From the NCBI RefSeq assembly GCF_000020585.3, contig NC_011138.3:1807491-1871490 (forward strand): a stretch of 64,000 bases of DNA, read 5' to 3'. Position 1 is the first letter of the stretch. Each line of letters starts with the position of its first letter. The position numbers were made by a program, and so were the translations under genes. Under the pieces are notes generated by a model. It was not told the DNA's origin, did not search any database, and saw only the letters and a program-made list of their open reading frames with translations. This document shows positions 26,513 through 35,584 of the stretch, one piece after another. The stretch is from Alteromonas mediterranea DE. GTDB taxonomy: Bacteria; Pseudomonadota; Gammaproteobacteria; Enterobacterales; Alteromonadaceae.

Positions 26513-27682
26513 TTATTTAGATTCGTTAAATAATTCTCGGCCTATTAGCATTCGGCGAATTTCTGATGTGCCAGCACCAATTTCATAAAGTTTTGCGTCT
26601 CTTAACAGGCGACCTGTAGGGTATTCGTTGATGTAACCGTTACCGCCAAGAAGCTGAATAGCATCTAGCGCCATTTTGGTTGCGAGCTCAGCAGAATAAA
26701 GAATGGCGCCAGCCGCATCTTTGCGCGTTGTTTCGCCGCGGTCGCACGACTTAGCAACAGTGTAAACATAAGCGCGCGCAGCATTCATTTGCGTGTACAT
26801 ATCTGCCACTTTTCCTTGAATTAGCTGGAACTGGCCGATCGACTGTCCAAACTGTTGGCGGTCGTGTATGTAAGGCACAACAATATCCATACAAGATTGC
26901 ATGATACCCAGCGGCCCACCTGATAAAACAAGCCGCTCGTAGTCTAAGCCGCTCATTAACACACGAACACCTTCGCCTTCTTTTCCAAGGATGTTTTCAG
27001 CCGGCACTTCGCAGTCTTCGAACACTAACTCACAGGTGTTTGATGAGCGCATTCCTAACTTATCGAGCTTTTGTGCGCGACTGAAACCAGGAAAGTCTCG
27101 CTCAACGATAAACGCCGTGATCCCTTTAGGGCCTGCATTTGGATCGGTTTTAGCGTAGATAACAAATGTGTGAGCGTCAGGACCATTAGTTATCCACATT
27201 TTATTTCCGTTAAGAATGTACTTGTCGCCGCGCTTTTCCGCTTTCAGCTTCATACTTACAACGTCTGATCCCGCGTTGGGTTCACTCATGGCTAATGCAC
27301 CGACATGCTCGCCACTCACTAGCTTCGGCAGGTATTTTTCTCGCTGAGTGTCGTTACCGTTTTTAAATATTTGGTTCACGCATAAATTCGAGTGCGCGCC
27401 GTAACTTAGCCCTATGCCGCCTGAAGCACGACTCACTTCTTCCATAGCAATAGTATGAGCAAGGTAGCCCATTTCAGAACCACCGTACTGCTCTGAGACA
27501 GTGACCCCTAGAAGCCCCATATCTCCAAGCTTAGTCCACAGTTGATTAGGAAATTGATTTTCAGCGTCGGCCTGTTCAGCAAGAGGCGCTATTTCATTTT
27601 GAGCGAATTGATAGACCTGGTCTCGTAACATTTCGATGTCTTCACCAAGCCCGAAATTTAAAGTAGGGTAGGAGGTATTCAT
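26513..27682 (-). CDS. liuA: Isovaleryl-CoA dehydrogenase
   Basis: 389 residues, acyl-CoA dehydrogenase family, FAD-dependent, oxidises isovaleryl-CoA to 3-methylcrotonyl-CoA. Motifs: [48 protein letters not shown] (with the Glu base of this subfamily), [33 protein letters not shown] split over the C-terminus. Its ATG overlaps the liuR stop (ATGA). It is the first enzyme gene of the leucine-degradation operon. Confidence 0.95.
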   Translation of the reverse strand: MNTSYPTLNFGLGEDIEMLRDQVYQFAQNEIAPLAEQADAENQFPNQLWTKLGDMGLLGVTVSEQYGGSEMGYLAHTIAMEEVSRASGGIGLSYGAHSNLCVNQIFKNGNDTQREKYLPKLVSGEHVGALAMSEPNAGSDVVSMKLKAEKRGDKYILNGNKMWITNGPDAHTFVIYAKTDPNAGPKGITAFIVERDFPGFSRAQKLDKLGMRSSNTCELVFEDCEVPAENILGKEGEGVRVLMSGLDYERLVLSGGPLGIMQSCMDIVVPYIHDRQQFGQSIGQFQLIQGKVADMYTQMNAARAYVYTVAKSCDRGETTRKDAAGAILYSAELATKMALDAIQLLGGNGYINEYPTGRLLRDAKLYEIGAGTSEIRRMLIGRELFNESK

Positions 27683-28086
27683 GCGATTTTTCCTCGTTTT
27701 AGTTCTGCGAGTTCTTCACGGCAGCGTGCTTCAACATCATCCAGTTCAGTCATTAACATCTGAATATCTTCTAGTTGTTGTTTAAGTACAGCTCTTTTTT
27801 GTTCAGTCATATCTAGCATGGCTTCCAGCTGAACCGCCGAATTAGGGTTTGTGTCGTACATGTCGAACAGTGTTTTGACTTCCGCTAGGGAAAAACCCAG
27901 CCGTTTACCACGCAAAATTAGCTTTAATCGCACTCTATCTTTATTCAAATAAACGCGATTTTGCCCCGTCCTAGAGGGTGACATTAATCCTTGCTCTTCA
28001 TAAAAACGGATGGAGCGAGGTGTGATGTCAAACTCTCGAGCGAGCTCACCTATTGCATATGTTGTTTCGTCATCGTACTTGTTCAT
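27679..28086 (-). CDS. liuR: MerR-family regulator of the liu operon
   Basis: About 135 residues. N-terminal MerR helix-turn-helix: [27 protein letters not shown], followed by [19 protein letters not shown] and a C-terminal dimerisation coiled coil with [19 protein letters not shown]. LiuR-type regulators respond to branched-chain acyl-CoA intermediates and control the operon. I place the start at the ATG ending at 28086 ([13 protein letters not shown]); the longer frame from 28134 begins within a repeat copy and adds residues foreign to the family. Overlaps liuA by 4 bp. Confidence 0.92.
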   Translation of the reverse strand: MNKYDDETTYAIGELAREFDITPRSIRFYEEQGLMSPSRTGQNRVYLNKDRVRLKLILRGKRLGFSLAEVKTLFDMYDTNPNSAVQLEAMLDMTEQKRAVLKQQLEDIQMLMTELDDVEARCREELAELKRGKIA

Positions 28087-28133
28087 TACATGTACCTTGT
28101 TCTTTAAGCGCTGCTTAACACCCGTCGTTTGCA

Positions 28134-28181
28134 TGGGTGTCTTTGTAATTTGTTGGCTGAATTGAGTGGGTGTCTTTGTAA
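28134..28181 (-). repeat. Two repeat copies upstream of liuR
   Basis: TGGGTGTCTTTGTAA twice, at 28134-28148 and 28167-28181, 33 bp apart, in the probable 5' untranslated region of the liu operon. Confidence 0.9.
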
Positions 28182-28259
28182 AAGCATCACGTTTTTTTCG
28201 AATGATTTTACATCGCTATGTTAAAACGTAGTGTTTAGTTGACACATACTCAGTACAGG

Positions 28260-28297
28260 TTTACGTTAACGTTAATTACATTTTACGTTAAGGTAAA
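28260..28297. promoter_or_regulatory. Two palindromic operator candidates between liuR and the thiolase gene
   Basis: TTTACGTTAACGTTAA (28260-28275) and TTTACGTTAAGGTAAA (28282-28297) share the layout TTTAC-6-GT(T/A)AA and start 22 bp apart, about two helical turns. They lie in the 345-bp spacer of the divergent liuR operon and thiolase gene, along with a TTGACA at 28239-28244. MerR-family regulators bind such palindromes; assignment to LiuR is inferred from position. The rest of the spacer holds repeats at 28134-28181. Confidence 0.7.
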
Positions 28298-28431
28298 GTA
28301 ACATTTTGCTAACGTCAATTTTTCATGGTGAAGGTCAGGTGTTGTAGCTGATAGAGGTGTTTACTTTTGTATACATTTGGCTGGCTTTCTTCAATCCATT
28401 CAATATTTTAAATGAAATTAAGGGCACGGAT

Positions 28432-29607
28432 ATGAGTAATGAATCAGTAGTGATAGTCGCGGCGAAACGTACACCTATGGGTGGTTTTAACGGTAGCTTG
28501 TCTTCTCTCGCTGCGACAAAGCTTGGAGAAATTGCGATAAAAGCTGCGTGTGATGAGGTGGATGTCTCTGTAATTGACGAGGTCATTATGGGGTGTGTTT
28601 TACCGGCTGGGTTAGGGCAGTCTCCTGCGCGACAAGCGTCAATAGGGGCGGGGCTTCCGCTAAGTGCCGGTGTTACCACTATCAATAAAGTCTGTGGTTC
28701 AGGCTTAAAAGCAGTCATGATGGCCCATGATCTTATCAAAGCAGGCAGCGCCTCTGCGGTGGTAGCTGGCGGTATGGAAAGTATGAGTAACGCGCCATAC
28801 ATGTTGCCAAAAGCGCGAACGGGTTATCGCATGGGGCATGGCCAAGTTATTGATCACATGATGCTAGACGGCCTTGAGAATGCTTACGACGGTAAAGCAA
28901 TGGGGTGCTTTGCTCAAGATACTGCTGATGAAGAGAATATTGGCCGCGGTGAAATGGATGAATTTGCATTAAGTTCATTGTCTAAAGCGCATGAAGCAAT
29001 AAATAGCGGCACGTTCAACGACGAAATTGCACCAGTAACTGTATCTTCACGTAAAGGTGATACAGTGGTGGATACTGATGAAGGCCCGGGCTCTGCTCGA
29101 CCTGAAAAGATCCCCACACTCCGCCCAGCCTTTAAAAAAGACGGTACGGTAACGGCAGCGAACTCTAGCTCTATCTCTGACGGTGCAGCAGCACTTGTTG
29201 TTATGAGCGAAAGCAAAGCTAAAGCCCTTGGATTGGCGCCATTAGCAAAAGTGGTAGCTCATGCTACGAACTCAATAGAGCCCGAGAATTTTACGGTTGC
29301 ACCGGTAGGCGCAATGGAAAAAGTGTTAGACAAAGCTGGTTGGACAAAAGAAGACGTAGATCTCTTTGAAATCAACGAAGCTTTTGCCATGGTAACTATG
29401 CTGGCGATTAAAAAGCTAGGGCTTGATGAAAGCAAAGTGAACGTAAAGGGCGGGGCATGCGCATTAGGCCATCCCATTGGCGCTTCTGGCGCACGCATCC
29501 TTGTAACACTTCTTCATGCACTTAAACAAAGCAATGGTCGTAAAGGTATAGCATCGTTGTGTATTGGCGGTGGAGAAGGCGTTGCTCTTGCTGTTGAGAT
29601 GCTTTAA
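28432..29607 (+). CDS. atoB: Acetyl-CoA C-acetyltransferase (thiolase)
   Basis: 391 residues. Thiolase: the active-site Cys in INKVCGSGLKAVMMA, ANSSSISDGAAALVVMS, GGACALGHPIGASGARI (His) and CIGGGEGVALAVE (second Cys). It interconverts acetoacetyl-CoA and two acetyl-CoA, so it can complete use of the acetoacetate released by liuE. The ATG at 28432 has AAGGG upstream and fits the family; the longer frame from 28357 adds an unrelated stretch. Divergent from liuR, with the palindromes between them. Confidence 0.93.
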   Translation: MSNESVVIVAAKRTPMGGFNGSLSSLAATKLGEIAIKAACDEVDVSVIDEVIMGCVLPAGLGQSPARQASIGAGLPLSAGVTTINKVCGSGLKAVMMAHDLIKAGSASAVVAGGMESMSNAPYMLPKARTGYRMGHGQVIDHMMLDGLENAYDGKAMGCFAQDTADEENIGRGEMDEFALSSLSKAHEAINSGTFNDEIAPVTVSSRKGDTVVDTDEGPGSARPEKIPTLRPAFKKDGTVTAANSSSISDGAAALVVMSESKAKALGLAPLAKVVAHATNSIEPENFTVAPVGAMEKVLDKAGWTKEDVDLFEINEAFAMVTMLAIKKLGLDESKVNVKGGACALGHPIGASGARILVTLLHALKQSNGRKGIASLCIGGGEGVALAVEML

Positions 29608-29642
29608 GTCAAGTTTCATGGCGTACATGTAAAAGATTTAAT

Positions 29643-29681
29643 CACAGAGTGACATCACTTTAATGTTGCTCTGTGTTTCAA
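29643..29681 (+). terminator. Terminator-like hairpin after the thiolase gene
   Basis: CACAGAGTGACAT (29643-29655) pairs with ATGTTGCTCTGTG (29663-29675), 13 pairs including two G-T, loop CACTTTA, followed by TTTCAAT. Confidence 0.65.
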
Positions 29682-29700
29682 TAAAAGAAAAAGTCAGAAC

Positions 29701-30840
29701 ATGAAGAACACAGTACACATTACTACTTTTACACGCGCACTATTTATCGCACTTATCTCTTTGCAACAGCTAGCTGTTGCGCAATCAGCTACTTTCAAAA
29801 GTGGAATCGAACCGCAGTTCAATTACAAAGACACCCAAGATATTGCAGCAAGTAATAAAGACATCCATCGTATAAATACGGCTAGCAAAGACACCCACGT
29901 TAAAAGCGACGCGCGCCCCCCACAAAGCGCACCCGAGATTAAGCAACCCGCAAACTCTGACGTTAAGCGAGATGACGTTAAGAATGACACCCATGCTAAA
30001 ACTAGCGAAATTTACAAAGACACCCACGATAAACCTAATGAACTGTCAGCTAGCAGTAAAACGTTAACGCAAGTGCCATATGCTGCGTTGGGTGTCTTGC
30101 CAACAAGAGAACATGACGAGCTGTTTAGCTACGGAGAAAGCCCGCTTCAGTCTGTTTACGTGTGGCATGGACGCAATACAAAGCACGATAAGTTTGCTGG
30201 AAAAGCTGTTGTGTTTGTTCATGGCGGGTGCTGGTTGAATGCCTACGGTTATGATCATGCAAACGGGTTTTATAAGGCGTTGGCGGATTTAGGGATGGGT
30301 GTCTTCGTAATGGAGTATCGGCGCGTTGGCGACAAAGGCGGCGGTTGGCCTGGTAGCTTAAATGATGTTACTGAGGCCATGATAACGTCGCTTGAACGTA
30401 TCCGTGGTAATGGACGTTATTCGAAGGTTTATATTGCTGGGCATTCGGCAGGTGGGCATCTTGCTATGCTTGCCGCGCAGAAACTGCCACAATTTACACA
30501 AAGCGTTAGCGTTGAGAAAGTCATTGGACTTGCTGCTATCACCGATATAAACGCTTACGCTGTTGGAGCCAACAGTTGCCAGACTGCTACTGCAAAATTC
30601 ATGCATAGCATGCCGGATGAAAACCCCGAAGCTTATCAAGCTGCCACTCCTAACGCGAAACTTATCAATACACCCATAGTGTTGATGCAAGGTGACGCCG
30701 ATAGCATTGTACCTAAACTCCACGCTACAATGGCTGGCGCAAAACAAAAGATAATAGCAAATGGTGGCCACTTCGATTGGCTACACCCTGACTCTACATC
30801 CTTTGATGCTTTACTTGAGGTTATTGGTGAACATGATTAA
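29701..30840 (+). CDS. Secreted alpha/beta hydrolase, kynurenine formamidase-like, with repeat-encoded linker
   Basis: 379 residues. A signal peptide (residues 1-28, ending LQQLAVAQSA) is followed by a linker of about 85 residues holding YKDTQ, KDIH, KDTH, NDTH and YKDTH, encoded by dispersed-repeat copies. The hydrolase domain (from about 125) has the oxyanion HGGCW motif, the nucleophile in GHSAGGHLAML and a C-terminal GGHFDWLHP His, as in arylformamidase/BNA7-like enzymes that hydrolyse N-formylkynurenine. The stop overlaps the start of kynureninase by 8 bp, which supports a kynurenine-pathway role, but a secreted formamidase is unusual. Generic carboxylesterase is the alternative. ATG start. 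Confidence 0.75.
   Translation: MKNTVHITTFTRALFIALISLQQLAVAQSATFKSGIEPQFNYKDTQDIAASNKDIHRINTASKDTHVKSDARPPQSAPEIKQPANSDVKRDDVKNDTHAKTSEIYKDTHDKPNELSASSKTLTQVPYAALGVLPTREHDELFSYGESPLQSVYVWHGRNTKHDKFAGKAVVFVHGGCWLNAYGYDHANGFYKALADLGMGVFVMEYRRVGDKGGGWPGSLNDVTEAMITSLERIRGNGRYSKVYIAGHSAGGHLAMLAAQKLPQFTQSVSVEKVIGLAAITDINAYAVGANSCQTATAKFMHSMPDENPEAYQAATPNAKLINTPIVLMQGDADSIVPKLHATMAGAKQKIIANGGHFDWLHPDSTSFDALLEVIGEHD
29823..30310. repeat. Repeat copies in the formamidase-like gene
   Basis: Forward copies at 29823-29837, 29883-29897 and 30012-30026; variants at 29853-29867 (AGACATCCA) and 29979-29993 (TGACACCCA). Reverse matches at 30089-30103 (read LGVLP) and 30296-30310 (read MGVFVM, inside a beta-strand of the hydrolase fold). 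The first five make the KDTH linker; the last two could be native codons. Confidence 0.88.
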
Positions 30841-32068
30841 TAAGGTTTTTTCCGCTGAGCAACTTGATGACAAGGACCCGCTAGCACACAAAGCCGGGGC
30901 TTTTTCGCTTCCAGACAACACCATCTATTTAGACGGTAATTCTCTTGGCCCTTTACCGAAATCAGCAGAAAAGCGAGCGGTTGAAGTAGTTCAAGAGCAA
31001 TGGGGGCAAGGCCTTATTACAAGTTGGAACAAACACCAGTGGATTTCCTTACCTCAACAAGTCGGCGACAAAATAGGGGAGCTTATAGGCGCGCAACAGG
31101 GCCAGGTCATCTGCTGTGACTCTATCTCTATTAACTTATTTAAAGTGTTAAGCGCCGCGCTTAAAATGAACCCAAGGCGCAAAGTAATTGCGACCACACG
31201 TGATAATTTTCCAACCGATATCTATATGGTTCAAGGGTTGTTAGATTTACTTGGCGAAGAGTACAGTATCCGCTATGTAGATGAAGCCAGTATTAGTAGC
31301 CAGTTAACCGATGATATTGCCGTGCTTATGCTTACGCAGGTTAACTTTCGAAGTGGGCTTAAGCTTGATATGAAAGGCATTACCGAGCAAGCACATGCAA
31401 AAGGGATTTTGACGTTGTGGGATCTTGCCCATAGTGCCGGTGCTTTCCCAGTATGCTTGGATGATTGCAACGTAGATTTTGCCGTAGGGTGTTCGTACAA
31501 GTATTTAAACGGCGGCCCCGGCGCGCCAGCATTTATTTATGTTGCGCGCCGTCATCAAGATAGCTATCAGCAGCCCCTGTCTGGATGGATGGGACACAGT
31601 GCCCCTTTTTCATTTTCTCCCGACTACGCGCCAGATAGCTCGGTAAAGCAAAACTTGTGCGGTACGCCCGGTGTTATAGGCATGAGTATATTAGATGCGG
31701 CATTAGACGTTTTTGACGATGTGTCACTGAAAGCCATCGACGAGAAGTCGAAAAAGCTTCAAGCTTTTTTTATTGCTGAAGCAAAAAGGGCAGGGGTGTT
31801 AGAACATTTCGGTGTGGCGAGCCCACCGATTAATTGCCGGGGTAGCCAGTTAGCCCTCGCCCACGATGAGGCTTATGCCATTTGCCAAGCGTGGATTGCT
31901 GAAGGGGTGATCGCTGACTTCCGCGCACCTAATATTTTGCGGATAGGGTTTGCGCCGCTTTATTTGAGCTTCGCCGATGTCGAAAAGGCGGTAACAAGGC
32001 TTGCAATAATCATGAACGAAAAACGTTATGAAAATGCGACATTCCAGCAAAGACAGAGCGTTACCTGA
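30833..32068 (+). CDS. kynU: Kynureninase
   Basis: 411 residues. PLP-dependent hydrolase converting kynurenine to anthranilate and alanine. Motifs: YLDGNSLGPLPKSA, WDLAHSAGAFPV (PLP-binding Asp), the Schiff-base Lys in GCSYKYLNGGPGAPAF and GWMGHSAPFSF. The ATG at 30833 overlaps the upstream hydrolase stop, implying coupling. No tryptophan 2,3-dioxygenase gene is present in the window. Hairpin follows the stop. Confidence 0.95.
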   Translation: MINKVFSAEQLDDKDPLAHKAGAFSLPDNTIYLDGNSLGPLPKSAEKRAVEVVQEQWGQGLITSWNKHQWISLPQQVGDKIGELIGAQQGQVICCDSISINLFKVLSAALKMNPRRKVIATTRDNFPTDIYMVQGLLDLLGEEYSIRYVDEASISSQLTDDIAVLMLTQVNFRSGLKLDMKGITEQAHAKGILTLWDLAHSAGAFPVCLDDCNVDFAVGCSYKYLNGGPGAPAFIYVARRHQDSYQQPLSGWMGHSAPFSFSPDYAPDSSVKQNLCGTPGVIGMSILDAALDVFDDVSLKAIDEKSKKLQAFFIAEAKRAGVLEHFGVASPPINCRGSQLALAHDEAYAICQAWIAEGVIADFRAPNILRIGFAPLYLSFADVEKAVTRLAIIMNEKRYENATFQQRQSVT

Positions 32069-32069
32069 G

Positions 32070-32095
32070 CAATTAGGCCCATATACGCCTAATTG
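32070..32095 (+). terminator. Hairpin after kynU
   Basis: CAATTAGGC (32070-32078) and GCCTAATTG (32087-32095), perfect 9 bp with loop CCATATAC, followed at a distance by ATTTTTA. A possible TTG start of the next gene at 32093 would lie inside this stem, which argues against that start. Confidence 0.6.
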
Positions 32096-32161
32096 ATTGC
32101 ATTTTTATTATTTACGCTTAATACTTCGCGGTTGTCTTTGAGCTCGTTAACTGTTTTGGGT

Positions 32162-33604
32162 GTGTGGTTGAAAAAAATAAGAAAGTATCTTTTTGGTGTG
32201 GTGTTGTTTTTAGGCGCGAGTGTTTTCAGCGCTATTCTAAAAGCGGGCCCCGAACAACAAGCCGCTTTTACTCCATCTGAGGAGATCACTTACTGCATTG
32301 ACCCCAACTGGGCGCCATACGAAGCGATAAGAAATGGTATTCATGTTGGCATCTCAGCCCAATATATGCGGCTGATTGCCGAGATTGCTGACCTTGAATT
32401 CACGCTTGTGCCTACAGAAAGTTGGCAACAAAGCCTAGAATATGTTCAGCAGGGGAAGTGCAAAGTGATCCCTATGCTCAATACCTCAGATTATAGAAAG
32501 CAGTTTCTAGATTTCAGTATTCCTTATTTTGAAGCGCCTAATGTGCTGGTGGCGAAGGCAGGTACGCCTATGCTTCAAGGTTATTCCGGCGTAGGTAATC
32601 GCACGGTAGGCATAGTTCAAGGTTATCGACAAGTAGAGTATATCTCCCGCCACTACCCAGGGTTACGGTTGAAACTAATGCCTTCGGAAGAAGAAGGGCT
32701 GAAACAACTGGCAAATGATGAGTTTGATGTTATGGTCGGCTCCTTGATGAGCGTAAATATGCACATTAACAACTTAAAATTAAAAGACATTAACATTGTC
32801 GGCTATGCTGAGCCTTTCGACTCTTTGGCCTTTGGGGTAAATAAATCGTTCGGGCACTTGGTTGATAAGCTCAACTTTGCCATCGAGCGGATCCCTGAAT
32901 CTCGGAAAGTGGAAATATACAAACAATGGAATAATGTTCAAATACGCTACAGTCGTAATTATACCGTGATGATATTGAGCACTATTATTATGCTAATAGG
33001 GCTGTTGTGGTTAATATCGAGGAACCGTCATGTAGGTGCCTACAAGCGTATTATTAATCAGAAAAATGAAGAAATAAGCGCGCTACAGGCCACCTTGCTG
33101 GAAAAAAACAGAACCCTTGGCTTTCTTTCTGCCCATGACACAATTACAGGGCTGTACAATCGCAATCATATGATTCAGCGAGCGGAAGAGGAAATCTCTC
33201 GCTTCCAGCGCTTTCAAACAACGGCCTCGTTAATTATTCTTGAGCTAACCCACTCTCATGACGATGGGCATTCGCTTGAAGCATCATCGCTGGAAGAGCC
33301 GCTTAAAGTGGTTGCCACCCAATGCTTAAATACCGTAAGAGAGGTGGATGTGGTGTCTCGCTTTAGTGGTGAGCAATTTATTATACTTTGCCCACAAACC
33401 GAGGTAGGTGCTGCAAAGATACTCGCAGATAGATTACTTAAATGTGTAACGAGTCATTACCTTCTAACCGATAATTTTAAAGTTGCGATAGGCATGTCTG
33501 AGCTTAAGCAATCTGAAGAGTTTTCCGACTGGATGGAGCGTACCATGAAAGCCCTGTATCAATCTAAGCGCCACGGGTTTGGCAGTGTGAGCATAGCGCC
33601 ATAA
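32162..33604 (+). CDS. Periplasmic-binding-domain sensor with degenerate GGDEF domain
   Basis: About 480 residues. A signal/anchor (KKIRKYLFGVVLFLG) leads to an SBP_bac_3-like sensor domain (ITYCIDPNWAPYEAI, IVQGYRQVEYI, about 40-260), a membrane helix (IIMLIGLLWLISRN), a coiled coil and a GGDEF-like domain (LSAHDTITGLYNRNHM). The signature GGDEF is SGEQF (VSRFSGEQFIILCPQ), so diguanylate cyclase activity is doubtful; it may bind GTP or signal otherwise. The start is uncertain: GTG at 32162 gives a normal signal peptide, TTG at 32093 a longer protein. Neither has a strong ribosome site. Confidence 0.8.
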   Translation: MWLKKIRKYLFGVVLFLGASVFSAILKAGPEQQAAFTPSEEITYCIDPNWAPYEAIRNGIHVGISAQYMRLIAEIADLEFTLVPTESWQQSLEYVQQGKCKVIPMLNTSDYRKQFLDFSIPYFEAPNVLVAKAGTPMLQGYSGVGNRTVGIVQGYRQVEYISRHYPGLRLKLMPSEEEGLKQLANDEFDVMVGSLMSVNMHINNLKLKDINIVGYAEPFDSLAFGVNKSFGHLVDKLNFAIERIPESRKVEIYKQWNNVQIRYSRNYTVMILSTIIMLIGLLWLISRNRHVGAYKRIINQKNEEISALQATLLEKNRTLGFLSAHDTITGLYNRNHMIQRAEEEISRFQRFQTTASLIILELTHSHDDGHSLEASSLEEPLKVVATQCLNTVREVDVVSRFSGEQFIILCPQTEVGAAKILADRLLKCVTSHYLLTDNFKVAIGMSELKQSEEFSDWMERTMKALYQSKRHGFGSVSIAP

Positions 33605-33755
33605 ATTTTTGAACGAATAAATATAACGTCTAAATCTACGTCTACTCAACAACGCGTTCATTTCATTATTATTAGCGTGTGTTAAGGCTTCACGGCTTAG
33701 GTCGTCGAGATACAGGAATAGCCTGAGGCCTATGTCGGTAGCAAGTTAAAGAGAG

Positions 33756-33792
33756 CGTGCTTCATAAAGGAAAGTTCCTTAGTTAAAGCACG
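33756..33792. terminator. Two-tier hairpin between convergent genes
   Basis: CGTGCTT (33756-33762) pairs with AAGCACG (33786-33792), and inside it AAGGAA (33767-33772) with TTCCTT (33775-33780). No T-run. It separates two convergent genes and probably ends both transcripts. Confidence 0.45.
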
Positions 33793-33802
33793 GTATCTCC
33801 CA

Positions 33803-35458
33803 TTATATCAACGGCTCATAGTGCCATTGATGAGCGTCGTAGTGTATTTGCGCACGGTCGTATTCACGCTCTGAACGCCAGTTTCTGTTATTTAACTTAG
33901 CCGATACGCCAGGGTAAAGCCGTTTATTGGCGATAAGCTTAATGTCGGACTGGTAGCTTTCTTTAGCCGACTTCACATCATTGGCTTTATTTTCAAGCCA
34001 CTCTAGCAGCGCGCTTTCATTGTTGAAAAGTTCTAAAGCCTCAGCGGCTTTGTGCCGAAGTTCTTTTGGAATTTTCTTACCTTGGATAAGTGCTATTTTC
34101 TCTTTGTGCTTTAAATTGTTCTCGCGAATCTGGCGTAGCAATTCATCTAGCGAGTCTTTTCGTTCAAGGAGTTGATTAAAGCCCGGGCTAAAGTCCACTT
34201 TCAACGTACTGCCGGAAACGGCCCCTAGGGTGCCTGCCTCCACGCGATCTTGACTTATTATATCGCAAGCAAAAAGGTTCCCCATAGGCTTGTCAATTTG
34301 CCCTACGATAACGGCTCCCCCGCAACGCAAGCGGCTGTAGGCCAGTTGCCTGCCTACGGTAATGTTTCCACCGCATTGAATGTCAATGCCCTGGCCGTGC
34401 TGCACGTGGATGCTTCCTGATGCGACTAATTTACATTGGAACTCGCCTTGAGAATCATTCACCTTACCCATAGCGCCTTCGGTGATAATGATATCGCCAC
34501 CCGCTTCAATATGCGCCGACTCAACAAAACCATTTATGGTTACATCACCGGCCGCTTTAATCTGCATTTTTTCTGTTACATCGCCGTTTACAAGTACCGC
34601 TCCCTCGTAATTCACATGCCCAGTACCCACGTTAACGCCATTGCAGATGAAGGTGTCATCGATATTCATAATTTGGTCGCGATACTTAGGCATACCCGAA
34701 ATGGCCGACATCAAAAGGTTGGCATCGTCGTCTGACACAACGGTTCCGCTTCCCATTTTAAAGTCGACCCACTCGCCTGCGACGGCAGGGAGTTTATTGC
34801 CTTTTACGTCGAAACCAGAGCGACCTTGGGTTGGCGCGGTACGACGCAGCACAGGCGTGTTTACTTTTACACAAATAATTTCGCCTAAGTTGCGCATGTC
34901 TACGCGCTCGCCGTCATCTGCCTGAGGCTTTAACACCCGTTCTAGGGCGTTAGGAACAAGAGGAATGAACTTAGAGTTTTTGCCATTTTTAGCAGGAAGC
35001 CCTTTCGCGATAGTTTCTTCCAGCACGGTGCCGGGCTCAGCGCGCCTAGCATTACTCAGCATAGATTCTATCTTTTTGGTGCTTACACCTCGGATGACTC
35101 TATTTTTTATTGCCAGTGATTTTATCGTGCTTAACGCGGGTAGCTTTCCGCCATAGGGAGTAGTGAGCACAAGGTTCGCGTGCATGCCGTCATCAGGAAC
35201 ACGGAATTCTACTTCCGCGTTTTTACGTTCGCCAATTCGTTCTTGAACGATAGTCCCATCACCCGTTTTAAAGTAATGGTTGGCCGTGTCACAGGCAGAT
35301 TTGAGCGCTTTTTCTGAAACGTAAATACGTTTGGTTTCGCCGCTTTCTAACTGCTTTTTTATTTCCCGTATGTCTACTTCTGAGGTGAATTCAGACGGGT
35401 TGAGCATTAGGTTGATATAGGTTCTAGATTTATCGAAACTTATTGTTACGCCATTCAT
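33803..35458 (-). CDS. FapA (DUF342) family protein
   Basis: 551 residues, cytoplasmic. DUF342/FapA core with beta-helix repeats: GVNVGTGHVNYEGAVLVNGD, AAGDVTINGFVESAHIEAGG, GDIIITEGAMGK, IQCGGNITVGRQLAYSRL and a C-terminal coiled coil (LERKDSLDELLRQIRE). FapA-type proteins are linked to polysaccharide or flagellar polymer regulation in some bacteria; the role here is unknown. ATG start. Alone in its transcript, with sbcB upstream on the same strand 126 bp away. Confidence 0.85.
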   Translation of the reverse strand: MNGVTISFDKSRTYINLMLNPSEFTSEVDIREIKKQLESGETKRIYVSEKALKSACDTANHYFKTGDGTIVQERIGERKNAEVEFRVPDDGMHANLVLTTPYGGKLPALSTIKSLAIKNRVIRGVSTKKIESMLSNARRAEPGTVLEETIAKGLPAKNGKNSKFIPLVPNALERVLKPQADDGERVDMRNLGEIICVKVNTPVLRRTAPTQGRSGFDVKGNKLPAVAGEWVDFKMGSGTVVSDDDANLLMSAISGMPKYRDQIMNIDDTFICNGVNVGTGHVNYEGAVLVNGDVTEKMQIKAAGDVTINGFVESAHIEAGGDIIITEGAMGKVNDSQGEFQCKLVASGSIHVQHGQGIDIQCGGNITVGRQLAYSRLRCGGAVIVGQIDKPMGNLFACDIISQDRVEAGTLGAVSGSTLKVDFSPGFNQLLERKDSLDELLRQIRENNLKHKEKIALIQGKKIPKELRHKAAEALELFNNESALLEWLENKANDVKSAKESYQSDIKLIANKRLYPGVSAKLNNRNWRSEREYDRAQIHYDAHQWHYEPLI

Positions 35459-35584
35459 GACATCTTTATTCCCTTGCGCGCGTGTATTGTTATTATCGGC
35501 AGCATTATTTCATTCCTTGACTTCGTCTAATAAATTGCTGTTTTTCTGTCAATGTTCTTAATTTAAGGCGTTCTAAAACCGCCG

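Noticed and set aside
26388..26588. Short plus-strand open frame starting in a repeat in the liuA-liuB spacer
   Set aside because: It runs into liuA antisense and has no ribosome site or family resemblance.
28559..28573. TGGATGTCTCTGTAA in the thiolase gene
   Set aside because: One mismatch in the core; the thiolase is not lengthened here, so it may be chance. Left unassigned.
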